Notes under the pieces: generated by a model
Databases searched by the model: none
The model's input: only the letters and a program-made list of their open reading frames with translations
Told to the model about the DNA's origin: nothing
Shown here: positions 6,911 to 14,039 of the stretch, piece after piece
Numbering within the stretch: the stretch's first letter is position 1
Layout of the letters: each line of letters opens with the position of its first letter
Program-made: the position numbers and the translations under genes
Source of the DNA: Candidatus Shapirobacteria bacterium
GTDB taxonomy: Bacteria; Patescibacteriota; Microgenomatia; UBA12405
Direction: 5' to 3'
Assembly (NCBI GenBank): GCA_003647605.1
Contig: QMND01000005.1
Coordinates: 1-14,039 of the forward strand
Length of the DNA stretch: 14,039 bases

Positions 6911-9406
6911 CTACCCAACTACCAAATTCACCATCCTACCCTCTACATAAATCTCTCTTTTAATTTCTTTCCCCTCTAACCATCTACCAATCTTGTCAAC
7001 CTCTTTGGCCCTTTTCAGCACTTCTTCCTTAGCTAACCCCTTCTGTATTCTAATCTCGGCCCTCCTTTTACCATTGACCGCCACCGGCACCACTATTTCA
7101 TCTTCCACCAAATATCTTTTCTCCACCTCTGGCCAACTACTGGCATGGACTGATCCCTCACCCACCTTAGCCCACAAATCTTCAGCCAAATAAGGCGCCA
7201 ATGGGGCCAACAGCCTAATCATAGCCCTCAAACTTTCCTTACTTATTCCTAACTTCTCATTGTTAATCCCCATTACATTAACCAACTCCATCAATTTAGC
7301 CACCGCCGTGTTGTATTTAAACTTTTCTAAATCGTCAGCCACTCCTTTAATAGTTTGGTTCAGTTTAACCAAAAAAATCTCATCCTCAATTAGCCGTTCA
7401 CCTTTATCAATCGCCTCTACCGCCAACAACACCTTTCTTTCAAACTTATCCAAAAATCTCTTAACCCCCATCAAAGTTTTTTCATTCCATGCCATCACCC
7501 CATCAAAAGGCCCCATAAACATCAAATAGCACCTTAACACATCCACTCCATATTGTTTGGTTACACTCTCTGGAATTATCACATTGCCCCTCGACTTACT
7601 CATTCTCTGATTGTCTGGTCCTAAAATTACTCCGTGAGAGATTCTTTTAATATAAGGTTCTGGATAATCTTGTGGCACTACCCCTAAATCATATAAAAAC
7701 TGATAAATAAACCTCGAATACAACAAATGCAAGGTGTTATGCTCATCTCCACCAATATAAACATCAACTGGACACCATTTCTTCAACTCAGTCATACTAG
7801 CAAACTGACTATCATTTTCGGGGTCAGTATACCTCAAAAAATACCAATCACTCCCAGCCCAATTTGGCATTGTATCAGTTTCTCTGCTAGCAGGTCCACC
7901 ACACTTAGGACAAGTTGTTTTAAGCCAATCAATCATTTTGGCCAACGGACTTTCACCTGTCTCGGTTGGTTCATAGGCCTCCACTTCTGGTAACTCAATC
8001 GGCAAATCCTCCTCTTTAACCCCCACCCAACCACATTTAGGACACTTGACCATCGGTATCGGCTCTCCCCAATAATGCTGTCGGCTAAATATCCAATCTC
8101 TCAAATGATAATTATCAGCTCTGTCCCCAATTCCCTTATCTTTCAAAAAATCAATTGCTTTTTTAATCGCTTCTTGAGGTAACAAACCATTCCAATCTCC
8201 CGAATTAATCATTTCACCCCTATCAACTTCCGTGTAAGCGCTCTCTTCAAAATCATGATCTTCCGCTCCCTTAATTACTGGCACAATCTTCAAACCAAAC
8301 TTCTTAGCAAAAGCAAAATCCCTTTCGTCGTGAGCTGGCACCGCCATAATTGCCCCCGTCCCATAGCTACTCAAAACAAAATCAGAAATCCAAATCGGTA
8401 TTTCTTGACCATTGACTGGATTTATAGCCATCAAACCACTGTCCACTCCCGTTTTTTCCTTAGCCAACTCAGCTCTCTCCAAATCCGACTTCTTGCTAGC
8501 CTGCTTGACATATTCCCTTATTTTGTCAATTCTTTCATCATCAGATCTCTCAGATGCAATTTTAGAAGCATTAGAAAATAAGGCTTTTACTAATTTATGC
8601 TCAGGCGCTACCACCATAAAAGTCGCTCCATACAAAGTATCAGGTCTAGTCGTAAACACCTCCAATTCTTCTATTTCACCTATCTTATCTTTTAGCTTAA
8701 ACTTCAACTTAGCCCCACTTGACTTACCTATCCAATTTATCTGAGCCGATTTAACTTTTTCGATAAAATCAGTTTTTTTCAAACCCTCAATCAGTCTATC
8801 GGCATAATCGGTAATTTTAACCACCCATTGCGACAAATTCCTCTGACTCACCTCGTGCCCACATCTCTCGCACTTACCATCAACCACTTCCTCATTAGCC
8901 AAACCAATTTTACAACTAGGACACCAATTTATCGGCATTTCTTTTTTATAAGCCAAACCCTTTTCAAACAATTTCAAAAAAATCCACTGAGTCCACTTAT
9001 AATAGCTAGGATCAGTTGTATTCACTTCTCTATCCCAATCAAAAGAATAAGCCAATCTTTTCATCTGTTTTCTAAACATATCAGTATTCTCTTTAGTTAC
9101 TTCCTGTGGTTTTCTTTTCATCTTGATGGCATAATTTTCAGTTGGCAAACCAAAACCGTCCCAACCCATCGGAAACAAAACATCAAAACCTTTCATTCTC
9201 ATAAAACGAGCATAAACATCGGCTCCGGTAAAACTAAATGCATGACCTACATGCAAACCACTACCTGATGGATAAGGAAACTCCACCAACACATATTTTT
9301 TCTTGCCTTTTTTACCCCCAGCCTTATACAAATCCCTGTTTTCCTCCCAATATTTACTCCACTTCTCCTCTCTTTTAACTATTTTTTCTTCTACTTTTTG
9401 TTTCAT
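6911..9406 (-). CDS. leuS: Leucyl-tRNA synthetase
   Basis: Class I synthetase charging tRNA-Leu with leucine in the cytoplasm; 831 residues, normal for bacterial LeuRS. The HIGH motif is HVGH (52-55) after FPYPSGSGL. The KMSKS loop reads RMSKS (601-605). The CP1 editing domain spans roughly 228-430, with the threonine-rich TTRPDTLYG (252-260) and GTGAIMAVPAHDERD (349-363), so post-transfer editing looks intact. Two zinc knuckles are complete: C162/C165/C179/C182 and C455/C458/C499/C502. LeuRS-specific stretches HLRDWIFSRQHYWGEPIP and MPNWAGSDWYFLRY are present. The C-terminal anticodon and tail domains run to the end. The ATG at 9406 lies 18 nt after the U-tract of a terminator, and no Shine-Dalgarno sequence precedes it. 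Expression therefore seems to depend on read-through of the attenuator just upstream. Confidence 0.98.
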   Translation of the reverse strand: MKQKVEEKIVKREEKWSKYWEENRDLYKAGGKKGKKKYVLVEFPYPSGSGLHVGHAFSFTGADVYARFMRMKGFDVLFPMGWDGFGLPTENYAIKMKRKPQEVTKENTDMFRKQMKRLAYSFDWDREVNTTDPSYYKWTQWIFLKLFEKGLAYKKEMPINWCPSCKIGLANEEVVDGKCERCGHEVSQRNLSQWVVKITDYADRLIEGLKKTDFIEKVKSAQINWIGKSSGAKLKFKLKDKIGEIEELEVFTTRPDTLYGATFMVVAPEHKLVKALFSNASKIASERSDDERIDKIREYVKQASKKSDLERAELAKEKTGVDSGLMAINPVNGQEIPIWISDFVLSSYGTGAIMAVPAHDERDFAFAKKFGLKIVPVIKGAEDHDFEESAYTEVDRGEMINSGDWNGLLPQEAIKKAIDFLKDKGIGDRADNYHLRDWIFSRQHYWGEPIPMVKCPKCGWVGVKEEDLPIELPEVEAYEPTETGESPLAKMIDWLKTTCPKCGGPASRETDTMPNWAGSDWYFLRYTDPENDSQFASMTELKKWCPVDVYIGGDEHNTLHLLYSRFIYQFLYDLGVVPQDYPEPYIKRISHGVILGPDNQRMSKSRGNVIIPESVTKQYGVDVLRCYLMFMGPFDGVMAWNEKTLMGVKRFLDKFERKVLLAVEAIDKGERLIEDEIFLVKLNQTIKGVADDLEKFKYNTAVAKLMELVNVMGINNEKLGISKESLRAMIRLLAPLAPYLAEDLWAKVGEGSVHASSWPEVEKRYLVEDEIVVPVAVNGKRRAEIRIQKGLAKEEVLKRAKEVDKIGRWLEGKEIKREIYVEGRMVNLVVG

Positions 9407-9424
9407 TTTTATTATCTAAATACT

Positions 9425-9447
9425 AAAAAACCCCGTTCTCACGGGGT
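9425..9447 (-). terminator. Intrinsic terminator of the leuS attenuator
   Basis: On the - strand ACCCCGU (9447-9441) pairs perfectly with ACGGGGU (9436-9430) around the stable tetraloop GAGA (9440-9437), followed at once by a run of U to 9425. It lies between the leader peptide and leuS, 18 nt before the leuS ATG. It also ends transcripts coming from the 805-residue gene. Its left arm is shared with the antiterminator. Confidence 0.93.
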
Positions 9448-9471
9448 CTATAACCATAACCGACCCCTCAC

Positions 9472-9513
9472 TCAGCCTAAAAGCAATAGTGAAAGGTTTT
9501 TGCTATTTGTCAT
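9472..9513 (-). CDS. Leucine-rich leader peptide of leuS (13 residues)
   Basis: The 13-codon frame encodes MTNSKNLSLLLLG and ends in TGA (9474-9472). Five of its 13 residues are Leu, with codons 9-12 all Leu (CTA, TTG, CTT, TTA) and another CTT at codon 7. The peptide itself probably has no activity; its translation senses charged tRNA-Leu for the attenuator. Its ATG lies 6 nt after a perfect extended -10, with no room for a Shine-Dalgarno site, so it should be translated as a leaderless mRNA. It starts 23 bp after the stop codon of the 805-residue gene and 107 bp before leuS. It was identified from the sequence alone; the Leu run together with the three-stem RNA makes chance unlikely. Confidence 0.87.
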   Translation of the reverse strand: MTNSKNLSLLLLG

Positions 9514-9519
9514 AAAACC

Positions 9520-9528
9520 ATTATACCA
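9520..9528 (-). promoter_or_regulatory. Extended -10 promoter of the leuS leader
   Basis: TGGTATAAT on the - strand is a perfect -10 (9525-9520) with a TGn extension, followed by GGTTTT and the leader ATG. The predicted start of transcription is at or within 1-2 nt of that ATG. The -35 position falls at the end of the upstream coding region and is poor (TAGAGG-like), as expected for an extended -10 promoter. Confidence 0.8.
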
Positions 9529-9535
9529 CCACAGT

Positions 9536-11953
9536 TTATTTTCCTCTAGTTACCACAAATGCTCTCAATAAAACCTGTTGATATCTTTTCTTTTGAAAAA
9601 GATATTTGAAATTCAAACCTTCCCTGTTTCCTCCGGCCACATCCACACCAATTTCGTCCATAAACACCGCAAATTTCTCAGCCATCTCATAATCCCTCTC
9701 TCGCGGGTTCCTTCTCTCATCCAAAAACAACAGTCTAAGATACACATTTTTATACACCTCCTTCAACTTATCTTCTAAACCATCGGGTATATCAATCAAA
9801 CTGGTTTCTGCCACCTCAAACACAGTAGAAATAACATCATTCCAGTCTTCACTAATAGTCACATCTTCTTTCTCCATAGCCATAAATTTCTCATACATCT
9901 TCCACTCTACATTCAATTCTCTAAATCTACTCTCCGAAGCGACTGCCCTTCTCCACCAATTATCAACAGATGCCACATCTTCTTTGTCAACTTCTCCGTT
10001 TAACAACTCATTATTTACCATCAACAATTTACCATCCTTACTAGGTTGTAATAAACCACCCCTATTTATTTCTTCTACCGCCAACCTAACCAAATCCCTC
10101 ACCGAATTCACAAATTCATGTCTAATCTTTGACAACACTTTTTCCTGCTCAGATAAATCAGATATTCCCAATAGTTCTTCCATTGCTCCACGCACCCCCC
10201 TAAACTTAAACTCTATTCTTCCATCAGCATGTTGAGTGGCTGCCACGCTACAAATAGTTCTGTCGCCAGCCACTGCCGGATCAAAACCAGACAATTCAAT
10301 CCCTTTGTCACCACCAAACATTTTAGAAGAATCTGGCAACCGACCCCAAGAAAATAAAATTGCAGGATCAAACATCGCAATTACGTCATCTCTATGAAAA
10401 AGCTTCAGTGCCTGTCTCAACGCCTTCTCAACCGTAGGATTGTGTATTAATGTTAAGGTGTCATATATAGATAAACCCCCATCCCTAACCATACTGATTT
10501 GTTCTTTTCTATCTTTGGCGTATCTCATTAAACCAGCTATGTCATCAATACCACTAGACACCAACATAGGAATTTCTGCCAATCGTCTTGCACCAGCAAA
10601 ACCAACACAATTCATACCAGTTGTAGGTACTTTGTCCTCCAATTCCATCTCTACCAACACCCGTCTCAAAGCTTTAAAAATGGCTAGTTCATATAAAGAT
10701 TTCGGAGAAAAACCAAAAAACTTTGAAACGTCAGACACCAACCTTGTTTCATCGCTATCAAAAACCTGTTCTGGCACCCTAACACTTGTCCCATTTTCTT
10801 TAACATGCCCCCCAATCGCTCCTCTTTTATACGATACCATAGGAGCAGGATATGAAGCAGTATCACTTGCCTCAAACACCCTTCCAACCATATCGTCACA
10901 CAACAACAACATATTTTTATCAGCATGACCTCCATCTTCCACTATATGAAAAGTACGATTAACCATTGAAACAGGCCCCCAATCCTTGTCGTTGACCACA
11001 AACTCTGCCACCCTCCCAGATCCAGCTCCAAATTTGCGCACTACACGCCTAGTCTGTCCTGAGTATTCGCTCTGTCTACCAACCACAAAAGTTAAACCAA
11101 ACCGATCTTCAGGTCTTTTTATCTTCTCATTACCCTTCTTTCTATTTCTTCTTTCCGTCTCTTTTTTTTCTTTATCAGTCAACGGTTCTTTCAATCTAAT
11201 TCCAGCCATTTTTCTACTTACATCTTCCAACCCACCATTCAAAACCTCACCCCTAACCAAAAAAGGACGACCATCATACACAATACTAACCAAATCATCA
11301 GAACGCAATCTAAACAAGCCATCTTTGTCTACCCCCAATGCCAACAAAATAGAAGGGTCACTTGCCGCCATCTCGTATATAGTAGCCACTTGCTTACTTT
11401 CATCTCCCAAAGGATCAATCGTTTCTGGAACATTACCACCAAAAATATCTTTTACTTTTTCTACAGCTTCAGTCAACCTCTCTCTTTCGGTCATTATAGC
11501 AGAAGCTAGCAACACATCCATAGAAACCACATCTCTACCTCCCTCTTCCTTGCTATTATTCATATTTTCAACCAAAATATCTACCTTAGCCAAAAGTGTA
11601 TCCTTGTCCACCTCGTCTTTAAAACGCACTTCTGCGCTACTAAACCAGAGGTTCTCCGTCTTTGTTCGTCCAGCCCACTTCAACATTCTCCTTAATCTCG
11701 TGTCCCAAGGGTGAGCAGCTTCTGCTTCTGAAATATTGATTTTTTCTTTTTTTTTATCAGCTCCCACTGAACTGACAACCCTGTCTTTTATTTTATTCCA
11801 TTCTTCTACACTTGTCTTCGAAAACACCCCACCAACCGCTGCAAAAAAATAGTCAACTAACACACCTGTAGACTTATCAACTAAAAAACGATGAGGTCTT
11901 TTAACCAATTCTGCTCCACTACCCACTCCAACTTCCCTAGTTTCTCCTGACAT
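9536..11953 (-). CDS. Unrecognised 805-residue soluble protein
   Basis: I do not recognise this protein. It has no signal peptide or membrane helix, so it is probably cytoplasmic. It is rich in charged residues, with a strongly basic/acidic low-complexity stretch at about 254-284 (LKEPLTDKEKKETERRNRKK) that looks like a disordered linker between an N-terminal half and a C-terminal half. Residues 556-566, GFDPAVAGDRT, followed by strand-like CSVAATQHADGRIEFKFRGV, recall the first strands of RNase H-fold domains, where the Asp binds metal. No other catalytic residues could be assigned and I saw no Walker A motif, so this is only a hint. The ATG at 11953 is 20 bp after the permease stop and sits 6 nt after an extended -10-like TGGTTAAAT. 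The gene may be read with the permease and is separated from leuS by the attenuator. Confidence 0.85.
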   Translation of the reverse strand: MSGETREVGVGSGAELVKRPHRFLVDKSTGVLVDYFFAAVGGVFSKTSVEEWNKIKDRVVSSVGADKKKEKINISEAEAAHPWDTRLRRMLKWAGRTKTENLWFSSAEVRFKDEVDKDTLLAKVDILVENMNNSKEEGGRDVVSMDVLLASAIMTERERLTEAVEKVKDIFGGNVPETIDPLGDESKQVATIYEMAASDPSILLALGVDKDGLFRLRSDDLVSIVYDGRPFLVRGEVLNGGLEDVSRKMAGIRLKEPLTDKEKKETERRNRKKGNEKIKRPEDRFGLTFVVGRQSEYSGQTRRVVRKFGAGSGRVAEFVVNDKDWGPVSMVNRTFHIVEDGGHADKNMLLLCDDMVGRVFEASDTASYPAPMVSYKRGAIGGHVKENGTSVRVPEQVFDSDETRLVSDVSKFFGFSPKSLYELAIFKALRRVLVEMELEDKVPTTGMNCVGFAGARRLAEIPMLVSSGIDDIAGLMRYAKDRKEQISMVRDGGLSIYDTLTLIHNPTVEKALRQALKLFHRDDVIAMFDPAILFSWGRLPDSSKMFGGDKGIELSGFDPAVAGDRTICSVAATQHADGRIEFKFRGVRGAMEELLGISDLSEQEKVLSKIRHEFVNSVRDLVRLAVEEINRGGLLQPSKDGKLLMVNNELLNGEVDKEDVASVDNWWRRAVASESRFRELNVEWKMYEKFMAMEKEDVTISEDWNDVISTVFEVAETSLIDIPDGLEDKLKEVYKNVYLRLLFLDERRNPRERDYEMAEKFAVFMDEIGVDVAGGNREGLNFKYLFQKKRYQQVLLRAFVVTRGK

Positions 11954-11959
11954 AATCCC

Positions 11960-11968
11960 ATTTAACCA
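11960..11968 (-). promoter_or_regulatory. Extended -10-like element at the start of the 805-residue gene
   Basis: TGGTTAAAT on the - strand (TGn plus a four-of-six -10) is followed by GGGATT and the ATG, the same 6-nt spacing as the M16 gene and the leuS leader. It lies in the 20-bp gap after the permease. No Shine-Dalgarno sequence is present. Confidence 0.4.
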
Positions 11969-11973
11969 TTTTT

Positions 11974-14031
11974 CTACTCATACCGCAACGCATTCAGAGC
12001 ACTAATCTGCCTAGCTCTCTTACTCGGATACCAACCCGTCGCAATTCCCACAAAAAAAGACACCGCTAAAATAAAAAAAGCAAAAAACCACGGCATATAA
12101 CTTATATTCATAAAACCTTGACCCTTGAAAACCGACACTGAACTCAAAGCTATTGACACCACTTTTCCCAAAAACAAACCTAACAACACCCCAAAAAAAC
12201 CACCCCCCATACCCATAATCATCGATTCAGCCAAAAACAACTCCTTCACCTCCTTAGACAACATCCCCATCGACTTCATCACCCCCACTTCTCTAGTTCT
12301 TTCCAACAAAGACACTGTCATTGTATTAAACATACCTAAACTAGCCACCGCCAAAGCAATTGTCCCCAAAAAACCCAATAAAACCCTTAGGTTTCTAAAT
12401 AGCTTTTCAATCTCTTCCACCGTATCCAAAGCACTACTGGTTTTTAACCCCATCGTTTCTATTTCCTTCCTCACTCCAGCCACCTCACCTTTTTTCTTAG
12501 CCACTATTTTCAACTGAGAATAGTTTTTAACTCCCAATCTCTTAGCATCGGCCAGATGAAAATAATAGTAACTACCACCATCGTCGTCAACCACCCCTTT
12601 AATTACATATTCCACCTCCTCTGAATCTTTTCTACCCGACAAACCTGGTACCAGACTATCAGACAACACATAAGAAACCTTAAACTTCTTACCAATCGCC
12701 TCCTTTGCTTTCAAATTAAACACCGCCAACATTCCCGAACTCACATAAGCCTCAGCCACCGGCATACCATAAAAACTCACCTGCTTATCTTCCTCCTTAG
12801 CCTCAGACTCTCCCAACCCCTTTAACTCTACCCACTCAATCCCCGAAGAATCAGTCGAAATTTTAGCCTCAAAAATATCGGCTGAAACTGAAGTTACGGC
12901 CGACCCCGATGCCTTTTGAGCTGAAACACTAGCCTCGTCACTATCACCCAACACCTCACCCACAACCACTTCTTCGCCTAAATATTCATCTAAACTCTCA
13001 ATCCCATATTCAGACCCACTATTATCATCGATAACCAAGTTATCTTCCATTACACAACCAACCACCCACTTTCTCTGACCATGATCATTTAAAACAGGCA
13101 CTAGACCCTCATCATCGCCACTCATCCACAAAGGTAATTTAGCTCTCATCCAAATTGAAAATTCCTTTTCGTTTTGACTATCTCTAGCCACTTTATCTAT
13201 TCTACCCAAAAAATAATGCTCTCCCCAAACTTCCTCGCCCACCAACTGACCTTCGCCCCTAATTACATAACCTAAAAATTGACTATCAGTCTGGCACTCG
13301 CTCCACACCCCCACCTTTTCTCCTTCTACTACATTAAAATTTCTTATTCCTTGACTAGCCTTATCTCCACTATCCACTATCACAATTTCTTGTCTAGCCC
13401 CCGACACTTCTCCCGGTCTATCTCTAAAATTAAAACTAACATCTTTGTCTTCATAATCCTGCCCAGCTAACATTTGCACATTCATGGCTTCCAAATAATC
13501 TTTATTTACTCCAAACGACATCACATCCAAAACCGAGTTATTAAAATTTATTCTTGACACCATTGAAACCGAAGGAATACCCTTTTCTATTCCCTTTATA
13601 TTTTCCACTTTAGCCAAAAAATCGTCATTAATTTTTACATTAACCGCCTCCCCCACTCCCACATCAACCATTCTTAATTCATCTAATCTAGCCACCCTCT
13701 TAATCACCAACCTCTCCAAACCATAACCCAAAGATACCAAAAAAACAATCGCTCCTACTCCAACCGCCATACCTCCAATAGTTACTACTGCCCTGCCTTT
13801 TTTAGCTTTCAAATTTCTAAAAGCCAACTCGATGATATACATTCTCGACACATCTCCGTCTTTTCTTCCGTCTACTTTCTTAATAATTTTTTTAATCTGC
13901 CTCACCCAAAACCGGCCATCAAACCTGGATCCCAATTTTTTAATCAGTTTAAGTTTTCCCCAAAAGACTAAACTGTTTTCTAAAAAATACAAAAACAATA
14001 AAACTATAAAAACCATATTAGTCCACAACAA
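11974..14031 (-). CDS. MacB/FtsX-type ABC transporter permease, possibly 5'-incomplete
   Basis: Inner-membrane permease of the MacB/LolC/FtsX superfamily. The core begins at residue 64, MYIIELAFRNLKAKKGRAVVTI, leading into a membrane helix at about 83-106. A large extracytoplasmic domain follows, with an acidic Ser/Ala-rich low-complexity stretch near 360-400. The C-terminal FtsX domain has three helices at about 552-574, 602-624 and 647-668 and ends in the typical WYPSKRARQISALNALRYE. The ATPase partner is not in the window and would be expected beyond the right edge. The frame stays open to the edge. The first 63 residues add an extra hydrophobic helix (about 6-24) and a basic linker; the TTG at 14031 or ATG at 14016 could start it, or it may begin outside the window. 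The conventional start would be the ATG at 13842, with GGAG 11 nt upstream. Substrate unknown. Confidence 0.85.
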   Translation of the reverse strand: MLWTNMVFIVLLFLYFLENSLVFWGKLKLIKKLGSRFDGRFWVRQIKKIIKKVDGRKDGDVSRMYIIELAFRNLKAKKGRAVVTIGGMAVGVGAIVFLVSLGYGLERLVIKRVARLDELRMVDVGVGEAVNVKINDDFLAKVENIKGIEKGIPSVSMVSRINFNNSVLDVMSFGVNKDYLEAMNVQMLAGQDYEDKDVSFNFRDRPGEVSGARQEIVIVDSGDKASQGIRNFNVVEGEKVGVWSECQTDSQFLGYVIRGEGQLVGEEVWGEHYFLGRIDKVARDSQNEKEFSIWMRAKLPLWMSGDDEGLVPVLNDHGQRKWVVGCVMEDNLVIDDNSGSEYGIESLDEYLGEEVVVGEVLGDSDEASVSAQKASGSAVTSVSADIFEAKISTDSSGIEWVELKGLGESEAKEEDKQVSFYGMPVAEAYVSSGMLAVFNLKAKEAIGKKFKVSYVLSDSLVPGLSGRKDSEEVEYVIKGVVDDDGGSYYYFHLADAKRLGVKNYSQLKIVAKKKGEVAGVRKEIETMGLKTSSALDTVEEIEKLFRNLRVLLGFLGTIALAVASLGMFNTMTVSLLERTREVGVMKSMGMLSKEVKELFLAESMIMGMGGGFFGVLLGLFLGKVVSIALSSVSVFKGQGFMNISYMPWFFAFFILAVSFFVGIATGWYPSKRARQISALNALRYE

Positions 14032-14039
14032 CTTTGGTA

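Larger units (their letters stand above)
9425..9513 (-). promoter_or_regulatory. Ribosome-mediated leucine attenuator controlling leuS
   Basis: Three alternative RNA stems can be read directly. Stem 1:2 pairs 9497-9488 (ACCUUUCACU) with 9472-9463 (AGUGAGGGGU), 10 bp with two G-U. Stem 2:3 pairs GGGGUC (9467-9462) with GACCCC (9448-9443), the antiterminator. Stem 3:4 is the terminator. Segment 1 lies inside the leader-peptide reading frame at the start of the Leu codons. A ribosome stalled for lack of Leu-tRNA hides segment 1, frees segment 2 to take segment 3, and lets transcription reach leuS. A ribosome that reaches the UGA covers segment 2 so the terminator forms. With no translation, 1:2 forms and the terminator also forms. 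This is the logic known for trp, leu and pheST leaders. T-box and tRNA-like motifs were not seen. Confidence 0.88.

Noticed and set aside
9472..9474. UGA as a sense codon (recoding as in some CPR lineages)
   Set aside because: Eight main genes are full length under the standard code with no interrupting TGA, and reading through the leader UGA would spoil the attenuator geometry.
9425..9535. T-box riboswitch upstream of leuS
   Set aside because: The leader is too short and has no specifier stem, no T-box consensus (UGGNACC) and no antiterminator bulge; the Leu-codon leader explains the terminator better.
10986..11714. 242-codon open frame on the + strand inside the 805-residue gene
   Set aside because: Antisense to a long coding region, Ser/Thr/Leu/Pro-rich composition typical of complement readings, no start signal. 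The other + strand frames opposite leuS and the permease are rejected for the same reason.

Overview
The window is AT-rich bacterial DNA with one strong asymmetry: the + strand is very poor in G, and every gene except one lies on the - strand. An MreB beside a PEGA/beta-propeller membrane protein, a lone M16B peptidase, a MacB-type permease, several unrecognisable proteins and start codons placed almost on top of -10 elements suggest a Patescibacteria/CPR genome, perhaps Microgenomates. That placement is inference, since no rRNA or ribosomal protein is present. The standard code fits: the eight main genes end in TAA or TAG and contain no in-frame TGA.

Layout from the left: mreB (-) and a divergent PEGA-domain/propeller protein (+, 1209-2426) share a 78-bp promoter region. 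A small membrane-anchored protein (-) converges on the PEGA gene 8 bp away. It is followed by an Nramp-related transporter (-), a G-depleted spacer with three short direct repeats, a tRNA-Pro/tRNA-Arg pair (-), and a spacer of about 650 bp holding decayed REP-like palindromes. Next come an M16 zinc peptidase (-), leucyl-tRNA synthetase leuS (-), an unrecognised 805-residue protein (-) and a MacB/FtsX-type ABC permease (-) that reaches the right edge.

The main discovery is the 129-bp gap between the 805-residue gene and leuS. It holds a complete ribosome-mediated transcription attenuator: an extended -10 promoter (TGGTATAAT), a 13-codon leader peptide beginning 6 nt after the -10 (so probably leaderless) with four consecutive Leu codons and a fifth nearby, a 10-bp 1:2 hairpin, a 6-bp 2:3 antiterminator, and a 7-bp 3:4 GNRA-loop terminator with a U-tract just before leuS. 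The parts are mutually exclusive in the classical trp/leu/phe way, so leuS should be expressed when charged tRNA-Leu is scarce.

A second theme is translation without Shine-Dalgarno sites. At least four starts sit exactly 6 nt after a -10-like hexamer preceded by TGn, and two more sit 5 nt after TAGAAT, consistent with leaderless mRNAs.
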